Assembly (NCBI RefSeq): GCF_001413955.1
Contig: NZ_LCTZ01000002.1
Span: 4,054,403-4,118,402 of the forward strand
Direction of reading: 5' to 3'
DNA: 64,000 nucleotides
DNA from: Flagellimonas eckloniae
GTDB lineage: Bacteria > Bacteroidota > Bacteroidia > Flavobacteriales > Flavobacteriaceae
The translations under genes and the position numbers were made by a program. Shown here one piece after another: positions 51,088-60,937 of this stretch. Numbering within the stretch: position 1 is the stretch's first letter; each line of letters begins with the position of its first letter. The notes under the pieces are model-generated. The model was not told the DNA's origin, made no database searches, and saw only the letters and a list, made by a program, of their open reading frames with translations.

Positions 51088-52125
51088 ATGTACAAGTTCC
51101 TAATTCGTCCAATACTCTTTTTGCTTGACGCTGAAACTGCACATCACTTTTCTTTTGCATCTATACGGATACTTTCTAAGTTAGGGTTGAATAGATTGTT
51201 CAGAAAATTATTTGTCTTAGATGACCCCAAATTGGAAAAAGAAATCTTTGGCCTAAAATTTAGAAACCCAGTTGGACTTGCAGCAGGCTTTGATAAGGAT
51301 GCAAAGCTTTATAATGAGTTTTCCGACTTTGGATTCGGATTTGTAGAGATTGGAACGCTTACACCAAAACCTCAAGAGGGAAACCCAAAGAAAAGACTAT
51401 TCAGGTTAGTTGGAGACCAGGGAATTATCAATCGAATGGGTTTTAACAACAAGGGAGTTTTTGAAGCTGTGGAACAGCTGAAAAAAGAACACCGTGTGAT
51501 TATTGGTGGTAACATTGGAAAGAACAAAGTAACAGCCAATGAAGATGCCATAAAAGATTATTTGATCTGTTTTGAAGCACTTTTTGAACATGTGGACTAT
51601 TTTGTAGTCAATGTAAGTTCTCCCAATACTCCGGGGCTTCGCGAACTTCAGGATAAAAAACCGTTGACCAATCTATTGAAAAAACTTAAAAGGCAGAACG
51701 GAAAATTGGCACAGAAATACAAATCTAAAGAAAAACCGATTTTACTAAAAATTGCACCTGATTTAAGTGATGACCAATTATTGGATATTGTTGCCATTAT
51801 GGCTGATACCGCGATTGAGGGAATTATTGCCACCAATACCACTATTTCTAGAAAAAATCTAAGTTCACATCTAATATTGACCGAGGAAAAAGGAGGGTTA
51901 AGCGGAAAACCTCTTGCAAAGCGAAGCACGGAGGTAATTCGATTTTTATCAGAAAAAAGCAATAAGGCGTTTCCTATAATTGGAGTAGGGGGGATTCATT
52001 CCCCGGAAGACGCTTTGGAAAAATTGGATGCAGGCGCTGACCTTATTCAATTGTATACTGGTTTTGTCTATGAAGGCCCAGCACTTATCAAGAAAATTAA
52101 CAGAGCTATTTTGGAACGAGGTTAA
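51088..52125 (+). CDS. pyrD: Dihydroorotate dehydrogenase (quinone), class 2
   Basis: A 345-residue FMN enzyme oxidising dihydroorotate to orotate in pyrimidine synthesis and passing electrons to membrane quinone. Class 2 features are the N-terminal helical pair for quinone access and the catalytic Ser in [26 protein letters not shown] and [11 protein letters not shown] bind FMN. A second copy, with frame errors, lies at the window's right edge as part of the inverted repeat. The inverted repeat begins at about 51168, inside this gene. Confidence 0.97.
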   Translation: MYKFLIRPILFLLDAETAHHFSFASIRILSKLGLNRLFRKLFVLDDPKLEKEIFGLKFRNPVGLAAGFDKDAKLYNEFSDFGFGFVEIGTLTPKPQEGNPKKRLFRLVGDQGIINRMGFNNKGVFEAVEQLKKEHRVIIGGNIGKNKVTANEDAIKDYLICFEALFEHVDYFVVNVSSPNTPGLRELQDKKPLTNLLKKLKRQNGKLAQKYKSKEKPILLKIAPDLSDDQLLDIVAIMADTAIEGIIATNTTISRKNLSSHLILTEEKGGLSGKPLAKRSTEVIRFLSEKSNKAFPIIGVGGIHSPEDALEKLDAGADLIQLYTGFVYEGPALIKKINRAILERG

Positions 52126-52131
52126 CACTAA

Positions 52132-54207
52132 TTATCTTTTTAGTGTGAAATGGCTTTTATATTCCTTTGGAACTCCTTCAGTATTTTCATAAGAAATTTT
52201 AAACCAGTAGTCGGAAGCTAAAACCTGATTTCCATTTCGGGTACCATCCCATTCAACTTCGCCTTGAAATTGCTGTTGAATGACTCCAAATCTATCGTAA
52301 ATGGTGATTTCTGGATTCTGTATCTCTGTTAAGCCATCTATTTTCCATGTGTCGTTGATTCCGTCACCATTGGGAGTGAAAAAACGTGGGTAATCCACAA
52401 AAAACAAATCTTGGGAGTAAATTTCACATCCATAAATATTCTGAATATGGGCCGTATGTTTTCCACCGACTAAATTTTCAAAAATGGGATTTTCCACAAA
52501 TGTACCATTGTCAATTGCGAACATGTAAGAATCATTGTTTTCCGTTCTAATGGAAACAGTATGTACATCAGAAAAGAGGTCACTTAAAATATCAATCTCA
52601 AAAAGTGTGGGGGGAGGAATTGCTGAAACTGAGGTTAGGAGTAAGTTGGAACATCCATACTGCAAGTTGGTAATTTCCACCAAATATAGGCCCGGTGACA
52701 TTGCTGAGTGGGTGCTATCGTTCTCATTCTGTATTTGGCCTTCAGAATCATAGGAATTGTAATACCAAGTAAAAGAATAATCTATAGTTGATAAACCAGT
52801 ATCTAAGACTGGTAGGTCGCCTATGGGAAACCCTTCTTCATCAACACAAATCATATACTCTTCTTCCAAAGATGCCTCAAAAGATATTTGTCTAAGGTTT
52901 ACTATAAAGGATGCAATTTCATAACAGCTGTTTCCAGATGAAATACGAGCATAAATTGTCTCTTGGGTTTGTGAAGGGAAATATCTATTGGGTCTTTCAA
53001 TTTCATTTTCAAAATTTTCAGCATCCCTATTATACCTGTAGTAATTGACCTGATAGATTCCAGCGTCTTGATTGCCTAGAATAAGTGGACTATTTTGAGT
53101 TAAGTCGATGGCTTCCTCCCCATCGTTATCAAAATCACAGGTAGTGAGATCTAAAGGCGTATTTTCCACATGGGGTGCAGGAACATATTCAATTTCAATC
53201 ATTCCAGAAAAGGAGCAGGTTGATGAAAAATCAACAATAACGTCATAAGTTCCATCTTGTGAAATATTTATAACCGGTGTATCATCAAACTGGGGAAGTC
53301 TCTGGTTGTTTCTATACCATTGATAGGACAGGGCACCTGTGGAAGTGGCATCCAATTCATAAGTTTCACCGATGCACAATGGTTGTCCATTTTGGACGGT
53401 TCTATCTTCCCCAAGTCCAACATCAGTAGAAAAGCTACTACCTTCCAGAAAGACTGCTGAATCCAATGCGGAGTCCAAATTATCAGCTATAACCAGTTTA
53501 ATACTATAAACCTCTCCAGGTGTAACTTCTGAGGCTGCAACCATACTTCTGGTCATTCCGGCCATAGAGATAGCTGAATCATCATTGTTGGAACGGCCAT
53601 AAAACCCTATATTTTGTGCTTCACATATTCCCGACACCCCTGGTCTTATTGTTGTAGCAGAAACAAGGTCCTCGGTGCCAGGAACAAGGGCAAGGTTAGT
53701 GGAGTTTCCATTTGAATCTGTTAGAATAAAAGCAAAAACATCCGAAAACGTGCATTGAAAATCATCTTGGTATTCTTCCGAGGCAAAAAGAAAATTAAAA
53801 CTTATGCGGTTTGTTAATGATATAAAATCAAAACTTATATAGGAAGCGTTGAAAAGATTACTAGTGCCAGTGATGTTTGCCAAATCACTATCTCCTAACC
53901 AGGTTTCGGACCCTGAACTTCCAGTAAAATTGTTTGGCCCCACAGCATCTAAAACGTTACCTGAAGAGATAACTATACCTTCCCCATAGCTAAAATTACT
54001 GCCGTTGGAATTGAAATAACCAATTCCGTTAATGCCTTCGATTGTTCCGGTGGATGATTGAAAATTAAAGGTTTGCGCACAACCACTATCTACCAGGATG
54101 TCCTTGACAAGTTCCTCAACAGTGTAATTTTGGTCTACCATAATTTGCTGTCCTAAACAAAATATACTTTGGAATAGAATACAAAACTGAACAATTTTTC
54201 GAGCCAT
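52132..54207 (-). CDS. T9SS type B sorting domain cell-surface protein with choice-of-anchor L domain
   Basis: A protein of about 690 residues. After a signal peptide (MARKIVQFCILFQSIFCLGQ) comes a choice-of-anchor L domain (about 25-245; YTVEELVKDILV, GIVISSGNVLDAVG). Ig/PKD-like beta domains follow in the middle. The C-terminus carries the gliding-motility-associated (type B) sorting domain: FFTPNGDGINDTW, ITIYDRFGV, GTRNGNQVLASDYWF and final HFTLKR. It should pass the outer membrane by the type IX secretion system and stay surface-linked. No catalytic domain is visible; an adhesin is likely. Confidence 0.93.
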   Translation of the reverse strand: MARKIVQFCILFQSIFCLGQQIMVDQNYTVEELVKDILVDSGCAQTFNFQSSTGTIEGINGIGYFNSNGSNFSYGEGIVISSGNVLDAVGPNNFTGSSGSETWLGDSDLANITGTSNLFNASYISFDFISLTNRISFNFLFASEEYQDDFQCTFSDVFAFILTDSNGNSTNLALVPGTEDLVSATTIRPGVSGICEAQNIGFYGRSNNDDSAISMAGMTRSMVAASEVTPGEVYSIKLVIADNLDSALDSAVFLEGSSFSTDVGLGEDRTVQNGQPLCIGETYELDATSTGALSYQWYRNNQRLPQFDDTPVINISQDGTYDVIVDFSSTCSFSGMIEIEYVPAPHVENTPLDLTTCDFDNDGEEAIDLTQNSPLILGNQDAGIYQVNYYRYNRDAENFENEIERPNRYFPSQTQETIYARISSGNSCYEIASFIVNLRQISFEASLEEEYMICVDEEGFPIGDLPVLDTGLSTIDYSFTWYYNSYDSEGQIQNENDSTHSAMSPGLYLVEITNLQYGCSNLLLTSVSAIPPPTLFEIDILSDLFSDVHTVSIRTENNDSYMFAIDNGTFVENPIFENLVGGKHTAHIQNIYGCEIYSQDLFFVDYPRFFTPNGDGINDTWKIDGLTEIQNPEITIYDRFGVIQQQFQGEVEWDGTRNGNQVLASDYWFKISYENTEGVPKEYKSHFTLKR

Positions 54208-54370
54208 GACTAGGTAAAATAGAGTAACCGCCAAGGTTAAATATAGGTTTATTTTGGTTATCGATACGAATTATGACTTTAGATGGTGGGTTATCCAAAC
54301 AAGCTACCTTTAATCTGGTAGATAGAAGATATATTATTTTGTAATTTTCATTTTCAACCAAATTTATGGA

Positions 54371-54994
54371 ATGAACTATGAAATTCTAACTGCTTTCATT
54401 TTAGGCTCTTCAGTTTTGGCGATATTTCCAGGCCCCGACAATATCTTTGTGTTGACGCAGAGTATGACCAATGGTGTTAAAGCAGGCCTGATAACGGTAG
54501 CAGGCTTGGTAAGCGGTTGTTTGGTTCATACGACCTTACTGGCTTTTGTGTTTCGGAAGTTATAAAGAGAAGTGATACTATTTTCTTTGGGATCAAATTG
54601 TTTGGAGCTGCTTATCTTTTATATCTGGCTTTTATGGTTTATAAAAGTGAAGCTTCAATTCAATTGGACAAAGGAAAAAGTCCAAAAAAAGTATCATCCA
54701 AATTGTTCTGGAAAGGATTCCTTATGAATGTATTGAATCCTAAGGTAACTATTTCTTTTTGGCTTTTTTTCCAGGGTTTTTGTTTAGCGATGAAATGAAT
54801 ATCGTTTCTCAGTTTTATATACTGGGATTACTTTTTATGCTGACTGCACTAATTATTTTTGGACTTATTGCTATTTTGGCCGGTGCCATTTCTAATTTTC
54901 TTAGAAAAAATCCAAGAACGGGCGTGTACTTGAAGTGGCTCCAGATTTTTGTTTTCTCGGGATAGCATTGTATCTCCTTCTATCAGATAAATAG
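54371..54994 (+). CDS. LysE family amino acid exporter, frame broken by three one-base errors
   Basis: A LysE/RhtB-type exporter (about 207 residues after correction). The first part has IFPGPDNIFVLTQSMTNG, the family signature. The frame is broken at about 54549 (one G short in TTTTGTGTT), about 54752 (one T short) and about 54958 (one G short). The reverse-orientation copy at 60140-60774 has the correct base count at the second and third sites, giving NPKVTIFFLAFFPGFLFSDEM and FSGIALYLLLSDK. These are therefore sequence errors, not a pseudogene. Confidence 0.82.
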
Positions 54995-55004
54995 TGGTAA
55001 TTTT

Positions 55005-55877
55005 ATGGGCGCAATGTCAAGAATAAAACTCATAGAATGCCCAAGAGATGCCATGCAGGGTATTAAAACCTATATTCCAACGGCCGAGAAAGTGAAATAT
55101 ATCCAATCACTTTTGGGGTGTGGCTTTGATACTATCGACTTTGGGAGTTTTGTTTCTCCAAAAGCCATTCCCCAAATGGTTGACACTGCAGATGTTTTGG
55201 CTCAATTGGATTTATCCAAAACCAAAAGCAAGCTTTTGGCAATTGTAGCTAATGTTAGGGGGGCAACTGATGCATCCAAGCACGCTGCTATTGACTATTT
55301 AGGGTATCCTTTTTCTATTTCAGAAAACTTTCAAATGAGGAATACCCATAAGACCATAACCCAATCTGTTGATACTCTTAAAGGTATCTTGGAAATTGCA
55401 GGTGCCGAGAATAAAGAAGTGGTCACCTACATTTCCATGGGTTTTGGAAATCCTTATGGAGACCCTTGGAATGTGGAGATTGTAGGTGAATGGACAGAAA
55501 GATTGGCAGAAATGGGGGTTCGAATTCTATCCCTTTCCGATACTATTGGAAGTTCTACACCAGAGGTCATTGATTATTTATTTTCAAATTTAATCCCCAA
55601 ATATCCCAGCATTGAATTTGGGGCACATTTGCATACAACCCCTGCCAAATGGCATGAAAAAGTAGATGCTGCATATAAAGCGGGCTGCCGTCGTTTTGAT
55701 GGTGCTGTACAAGGCTTTGGAGGTTGCCCAATGGCAAAAGATGAGCTTACCGGGAATATGCCAACTGAAAAAATGCTGTCCTATTTTACTGCAGAAAAAA
55801 CGGATACAGGAGTCAATTGGATGGTTTTTGAGGCGGCATTTAACAAGGCTACCGAGCTCTTTTCCAGATACCATTAG
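55005..55877 (+). CDS. Hydroxymethylglutaryl-CoA lyase
   Basis: A 290-residue TIM-barrel lyase of the DRE-TIM family, cleaving HMG-CoA to acetoacetate and acetyl-CoA in leucine degradation. Metal and catalytic motifs are IECPRDAMQG at the N-terminus, SLSDTIGSSTP, EFGAHLHTTP and the Cys loop FGGCPMAKDELTGNMPTE. The start may be MSRIK (55014) or three codons earlier. It follows LysE by about 10 bp. The frame is intact in this arm. Confidence 0.95.
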   Translation: MGAMSRIKLIECPRDAMQGIKTYIPTAEKVKYIQSLLGCGFDTIDFGSFVSPKAIPQMVDTADVLAQLDLSKTKSKLLAIVANVRGATDASKHAAIDYLGYPFSISENFQMRNTHKTITQSVDTLKGILEIAGAENKEVVTYISMGFGNPYGDPWNVEIVGEWTERLAEMGVRILSLSDTIGSSTPEVIDYLFSNLIPKYPSIEFGAHLHTTPAKWHEKVDAAYKAGCRRFDGAVQGFGGCPMAKDELTGNMPTEKMLSYFTAEKTDTGVNWMVFEAAFNKATELFSRYH

Positions 55878-56018
55878 AACTTTCTTATTTCCACTAAAAG
55901 TCTTCCGAATGTTAAATTTCAAAACTTATTTAAATTTAATCTAAATAAATTTGTTAAAAAAATTAACAACGGATATATTTGCCTTACTATTTACATTTAA
56001 TCTAAATAAACTTAAAAA

Positions 56019-57239
56019 ATGTTACTAAAAAGATTTTTCATATTAAGTATGTCCGCAGGCTTAATTGTTTCCTGTTCCAGTGATGACTCTGATGATGTTG
56101 ACCCAATAGGAATAGACAACCCTGCTACATATGTTTTTGAAAGGGAAGGAGAAACTTCAGTAAGCTTTAGTGGTCAGACTACTCGTATTTTAATGGCAGA
56201 AGAAATCATAGCCAAATTTCAGGATGAAACTACAACCTTAGAAGAATTGACGGCTATGTTTGCACATGTTGAAGGAGAAAGTGATTTTTCAGATGCTGAC
56301 CTAAATGCATCAGACAAGAATATTCTTGGCAAAACTGCCGCCTCCTTTGATTTCTTTTCCAATAATGCCACAGATCAGGTTTTGATTCGTGCTGATTTTG
56401 AAAGTTGGATACAGGCTCAAGTAGATGAGGTTTATCCAAACTGGAATGTAGCCGCTATGGCGGGAGCTGCCGGTCAGATTGCCGATGGCACCTCTGTAAG
56501 ATACATTACGGATAAGGGACTTGAAATGAACCAGGTATTCAACAAGTCATTGATTGGGGCCTTGATGGTGGACCAAATGTTGAATAATTATATCAGTTCC
56601 TCAGTTTTGGACCCTTTTACTGCTGCTAATGATTCCGAAACTTTGGTGACGGACAAGAATTACACGGATATGGAGCATGACTGGGATGAAGCCTATGGCT
56701 ATGCCTTTGGTACCGCTGCAGATTTGACCGATCCTAGACCTACTATTGGGGAGGATGACAATTTCTTGAACAAATACATTGGACGCGTTGAGGGCGATAC
56801 CGATTTTGCCGGTATTACTGATGATATCTTTGAAGCACTAAAATTGGGCCGTGCTGCAATTGTGGCCAAAGAATATGATGTAAGAAACGAACAGGCAGAA
56901 GTACTTAGGGAATTAATTTCAGAAATAATCGGTATTAGAGCCGTGTATTATTTGCAGCAAGGTAAAAATGCATTGGATCAAACAACCCCCGACTATGGTG
57001 GTGGTTTCCATGACCTATCAGAAGGTTATGGCTTTATTTACAGCTTACAATTCACTCGTCAGCCAAATTCCGATGCGCCGTATTTTACGAAAGCTGAAGT
57101 AGATGCTTTTCTAATCGATTTATTGGATGATGGGGACAATGGACTTTGGGACGTGACCCCTACCACCTTGGATGCAATCTCAACATCGATTGCTGACCGA
57201 TTCAGTTTTTACTGTCGAAGAGGCTGGAAGCTAAAATGA
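56019..57239 (+). CDS. DUF4856 lipoprotein, C-terminal frame error
   Basis: A lipoprotein (lipobox IVSC, Cys19, then Asp-rich linker) of the DUF4856 family, about 404 residues. The family often neighbours imelysin-type iron lipoproteins, as here. In this copy a T-run after FSF is one base longer than in the reverse copy (57896-59110), so the last residues read FYCRRGWKLK where the other arm reads TVEEAGS. The other arm gives the more plausible C-terminus. Function unknown, with a suggested role in iron uptake. Confidence 0.9.
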   Translation: MLLKRFFILSMSAGLIVSCSSDDSDDVDPIGIDNPATYVFEREGETSVSFSGQTTRILMAEEIIAKFQDETTTLEELTAMFAHVEGESDFSDADLNASDKNILGKTAASFDFFSNNATDQVLIRADFESWIQAQVDEVYPNWNVAAMAGAAGQIADGTSVRYITDKGLEMNQVFNKSLIGALMVDQMLNNYISSSVLDPFTAANDSETLVTDKNYTDMEHDWDEAYGYAFGTAADLTDPRPTIGEDDNFLNKYIGRVEGDTDFAGITDDIFEALKLGRAAIVAKEYDVRNEQAEVLRELISEIIGIRAVYYLQQGKNALDQTTPDYGGGFHDLSEGYGFIYSLQFTRQPNSDAPYFTKAEVDAFLIDLLDDGDNGLWDVTPTTLDAISTSIADRFSFYCRRGWKLK

Positions 57240-57269
57240 AGTATTTTCATTTAACTTTTTAAGGATGAA

Positions 57270-57310
57270 ATAAAAAGAGGCGGGTATTTGGTTCAACCCT
57301 GCCTCTTTTG
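57270..57310 (+). terminator. Rho-independent terminator after DUF4856 gene
   Basis: AAAAGAGGCGGG pairs with CCCTGCCTCTTTT (one bulge). The reverse copy of this hairpin is at 57821-57858. Confidence 0.75.
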
Positions 57311-57354
57311 CTATCTTTGGCGATCATTAATTTGGAATAAATAAAAATAATTGC

Positions 57355-57513
57355 ATGAAAAAAACGTGGTATCTTCTTTCCATCGCTGCATTTGTCCTGT
57401 TCATTTGGGCCTGTTCCTCAGATGGGTCTTCTTCGGATGATGGCGGAGGAGGTGATGATGAGGTTCCAGTAACGTTTGATCGGGGAGCTATGTTGGCACT
57501 CATGAGGTCCTAA
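57355..57513 (+). CDS. Imelysin-type lipoprotein, truncated at the fold-back junction (left arm)
   Basis: Start of a lipoprotein (MKKTWYLLSIAAFVLF, lipobox IWAC) with a Ser/Asp/Gly linker and the beginning of an imelysin (M75) domain. The frame matches the reverse copy up to base 57497 and then diverges into sequence from the opposite strand, ending after five unrelated residues. The real gene must continue beyond what is represented here. Confidence 0.7.
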   Translation: MKKTWYLLSIAAFVLFIWACSSDGSSSDDGGGGDDEVPVTFDRGAMLALMRS

Positions 57514-57632
57514 AAGCTTCCAAATTTATAACACTTTGGTCAGCGACAAAAGCTTCATAAGTTGATTCTAAATCAGACAATTCAGACTGAAAAGCTTTAT
57601 ACGAAGGTATTATAATATTATCCGCCCAATTG
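57498..57632. other. Unique loop between inverted-repeat arms
   Basis: These 135 bp are not repeated. On the minus strand they continue the imelysin coding sequence of the right arm; entered from the left arm they are an abrupt strand switch after GTTGGC. The palindromic octamer CTCATGAG sits at the left junction. Confidence 0.85.
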
Positions 57633-57775
57633 GCCAACATAGCTCCCCGATCAAACGTTACTGGAACCTCATCATCACCTCCTCCGCCATCATCCGAAGA
57701 AGACCCATCTGAGGAACAGGCCCAAATGAACAGGACAAATGCAGCGATGGAAAGAAGATACCACGTTTTTTTCAT
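57500..57775 (-). CDS. Imelysin-type lipoprotein, N-terminal part (right arm plus loop)
   Basis: The reverse copy encodes 91 residues: signal and lipobox, Asp-rich linker, and then LANWADNIIIPSYKAFQSEL, the typical start of an imelysin/M75 domain used in iron uptake. Residues from about 49 onward are encoded by the unique 135-bp loop between the arms. The frame ends artificially where the loop meets the left arm. The downstream part of the gene is absent from the window. Confidence 0.75.
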   Translation of the reverse strand: MKKTWYLLSIAAFVLFIWACSSDGSSSDDGGGGDDEVPVTFDRGAMLANWADNIIIPSYKAFQSELSDLESTYEAFVADQSVINLEAFRTS

Positions 57776-57895
57776 GCAATTATTTTTATTTATTCCAAAT
57801 TAATGATCGCCAAAGATAGCAAAAGAGGCAGGGTTGAACCAAATACCCGCCTCTTTTTATTTCATCCTTAAAAAGTTAAATGAAAATACTTCATT

Positions 57896-59110
57896 TTAGC
57901 TTCCAGCCTCTTCGACAGTAAAACTGAATCGGTCAGCAATCGATGTTGAGATTGCATCCAAGGTGGTAGGGGTCACGTCCCAAAGTCCATTGTCCCCATC
58001 ATCCAATAAATCGATTAGAAAAGCATCTACTTCAGCTTTCGTAAAATACGGCGCATCGGAATTTGGCTGACGAGTGAATTGTAAGCTGTAAATAAAGCCA
58101 TAACCTTCTGATAGGTCATGGAAACCACCACCATAGTCGGGGGTTGTTTGATCCAATGCATTTTTACCTTGCTGCAAATAATACACGGCTCTAATACCGA
58201 TTATTTCTGAAATTAATTCCCTAAGTACTTCTGCCTGTTCGTTTCTTACATCATATTCTTTGGCCACAATTGCAGCACGGCCCAATTTTAGTGCTTCAAA
58301 GATATCATCAGTAATACCGGCAAAATCGGTATCGCCCTCAACGCGTCCAATGTATTTGTTCAAGAAATTGTCATCCTCCCCAATAGTAGGTCTAGGATCG
58401 GTCAAATCTGCAGCGGTACCAAAGGCATAGCCATAGGCTTCATCCCAGTCATGCTCCATATCCGTGTAATTCTTGTCCGTCACCAAAGTTTCGGAATCAT
58501 TAGCAGCAGTAAAAGGGTCCAAAACTGAGGAACTGATATAATTATTCAACATTTGGTCCACCATCAAGGCCCCAATCAATGACTTGTTGAATACCTGGTT
58601 CATTTCAAGTCCCTTATCCGTAATGTATCTTACAGAGGTGCCATCGGCAATCTGACCGGCAGCTCCCGCCATAGCGGCTACATTCCAGTTTGGATAAACC
58701 TCATCTACTTGAGCCTGTATCCAACTTTCAAAATCAGCACGAATCAAAACCTGATCTGTGGCATTATTGGAAAAGAAATCAAAGGAGGCGGCAGTTTTGC
58801 CAAGAATATTCTTGTCTGATGCATTTAGGTCAGCATCTGAAAAATCACTTTCTCCTTCAACATGTGCAAACATAGCCGTCAATTCTTCTAAGGTTGTAGT
58901 TTCATCCTGAAATTTGGCTATGATTTCTTCTGCCATTAAAATACGAGTAGTCTGACCACTAAAGCTTACTGAAGTTTCTCCTTCCCTTTCAAAAACATAT
59001 GTAGCAGGGTTGTCTATTCCTATTGGGTCAACATCATCAGAGTCATCACTGGAACAGGAAACAATTAAGCCTGCGGACATACTTAATATGAAAAATCTTT
59101 TTAGTAACAT
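57896..59110 (-). CDS. DUF4856 lipoprotein, reverse copy with intact frame
   Basis: 404 residues identical to the left-arm copy except at the C-terminus, where this copy ends FSFTVEEAGS. It is probably the accurate version of the single real gene rather than a paralogue. It carries the same lipobox and the DUF4856 domain, for example GFHDLSEGYGFIYSLQF. Confidence 0.85.
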   Translation of the reverse strand: MLLKRFFILSMSAGLIVSCSSDDSDDVDPIGIDNPATYVFEREGETSVSFSGQTTRILMAEEIIAKFQDETTTLEELTAMFAHVEGESDFSDADLNASDKNILGKTAASFDFFSNNATDQVLIRADFESWIQAQVDEVYPNWNVAAMAGAAGQIADGTSVRYITDKGLEMNQVFNKSLIGALMVDQMLNNYISSSVLDPFTAANDSETLVTDKNYTDMEHDWDEAYGYAFGTAADLTDPRPTIGEDDNFLNKYIGRVEGDTDFAGITDDIFEALKLGRAAIVAKEYDVRNEQAEVLRELISEIIGIRAVYYLQQGKNALDQTTPDYGGGFHDLSEGYGFIYSLQFTRQPNSDAPYFTKAEVDAFLIDLLDDGDNGLWDVTPTTLDAISTSIADRFSFTVEEAGS

Positions 59111-59252
59111 TTTTTAAGTTTATTTAGATTAAATGTAAATAGTAAGGCAAATATATCCGTTGTTAATTTTTTTAACAAATTTATGTTAGATTAAATTTAA
59201 ATAAGTTTTGAAATTTAACATTCGGAAGACTTTTAGTGGAAATAAGAAAGTT

Positions 59253-60129
59253 CTAATGGTATCTGGAAAAGAGCTCGGTAGCCTTGTTAAATGCCGCCTC
59301 AAAAACCATCCAATTGACTCCTGTATCCGTTTTTTCCTGCAGTAAAATAGGACAGCATTTTTTCAGTTGGCATATTCCCGGTAAGCTCATCTTTTGCCAT
59401 TGGGCAACCTCCAAAGCCTTGTACAGCACCATCAAAACGACGGCAGCCCGCTTTATATGCAGCATCTACTTTTTCATGCCATTTGGCAGGGGTTGTATGC
59501 AAATGTGCCCCAAATTCAATGCTGGGATATTTGGGGATTAAATTTGAAAATAAATAATCAATGACCTCTGGTGTAGAACTTCCAATAGTATCGGAAAGGG
59601 ATAGAAATTCGAACCCCCATTTCTGCCAATCTTTCTGTCCATTCACCTACAATCTCCACATTCCAAGGGTCTCCATAAGGATTTCCAAAACCCATGGAAA
59701 TGTAGGTGACCACTTCTTTATTCTCGGCACCTGCAATTTCCAAGATACCCTTTAAGAGTATCAACAGATTGGGTTATGGTCTTATGGGTATTCCTCATTT
59801 GAAAGTTTTCTGAAATAGAAAAAGGATACCCTAAATAGTCAATAGCAGCGTGCTTGGATGCATCAGTTGCCCCCCTAACATTAGCTACAATTGCCAAAAG
59901 CTTGCTTTTGGTTTTTGGATAAATCCAATTGAGCCAAAACATCTGCAGTGTCAACCATTTGGGGAATGGCTTTTGGAGAAACAAAACTCCCAAAGTCGAT
60001 AGTATCAAAGCCACACCCCAAAAGTGATTGGATATATTTCACTTTCTCGGCCGTTGGAATATAGGTTTTAATACCCTGCATGGCATCTCTTGGGCATTCT
60101 ATGAGTTTTATTCTTGACATTGCGCCCAT
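59253..60129 (-). pseudogene. Reverse copy of HMG-CoA lyase gene, frame broken
   Basis: The sequence of the gene at 55005-55877 on the other strand, split into at least four frame segments. Examples are SKTKSK read as SKNQKQ at the DLSK site, and breaks within DTLKGILEIAG and after YFTAEK. The left arm is uninterrupted. This is most likely an assembly or read-error copy. Confidence 0.85.
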
Positions 60130-60139
60130 AAAATTACCA

Positions 60140-60774
60140 CTATTTATCTGATAGAAGGAGATACAATGCTATCCCCGAGAAAAACAAAAATCTGGAGCCA
60201 CTTCAAGTACACGCCCGTTCTTGGATTTTTTCTAAGAAAATTAGAAATGGCACCGGCCAAAAATAGCAATAAGTCCAAAAATAATTAGTGCAGTCAGCAT
60301 AAAAAGTAATCCCAGTATATAAAAACTGAGAAACGATATTCATTTCATCGCTAAACAAAAACCCTGGAAAAAAAGCCAAAAAGAAAATAGTTACCTTAGG
60401 ATTCAATACATTCATAAGGAATCCTTTCCAGAACAATTTGGATGATACTTTTTTTGGACCTTTTTCCTTTGTCCAATTGAATTGAAGCTTCACTTTTATA
60501 AACCATAAAAGCCAGATATAAAAGATAAGCAGCTCCAAACAATTTGATCCCCAAAGAAAATAGTATCACTTCTCTTTATAACTTCGCGAAACCACCAAAA
60601 GGCCAGTAAGGTCGTATGAACCAAACAACCGCTTACCAAGCCTGCTACCGTTATCAGGCCTGCTTTAACACCATTGGTCATACTCTGCGTCAACACAAAG
60701 ATATTGTCGGGGCCTGGAAATATCGCCAAAACTGAAGAGCCTAAAATGAAAGCAGTTAGAATTTCATAGTTCAT
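60140..60774 (-). pseudogene. Reverse copy of LysE exporter gene, frame broken
   Basis: Same gene as 54371-54994. The N-terminal part is intact; errors occur near LLAF and in the following GIKLFGAAYL region, but homopolymers that are wrong in the left arm (before FFLAFFPG and FSGIALY) are right here. The two copies complement each other. Confidence 0.85.
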
Positions 60775-60937
60775 TCCATAAATTTGGTTGAAAATGAAAA
60801 TTACAAAATAATATATCTTCTATCTACCAGATTAAAGGTAGCTTGTTTGGATAACCCACCATCTAAAGTCATAATTCGTATCGATAACCAAAATAAACCT
60901 ATATTTAACCTTGGCGGTTACTCTATTTTACCTAGTC

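Larger units (their letters stand above)
51168..57497. repeat. Inverted repeat, left arm (about 6.3 kb)
   Basis: This stretch reappears in reverse orientation from 57633 to the window end. Its left limit is set by the window edge, so the true arm may be longer. It contains the end of pyrD, the T9SS protein, LysE, HMG-CoA lyase, DUF4856 and the start of an imelysin gene. Its own sequence has one-base errors in LysE and DUF4856 that the other arm corrects. Confidence 0.95.

Noticed and set aside
57355-59110. Real tandem paralogues of DUF4856 and imelysin in inverted orientation
   Set aside because: Near-complete identity including intergenic sequence and terminator, plus complementary homopolymer errors, points to one locus represented twice.
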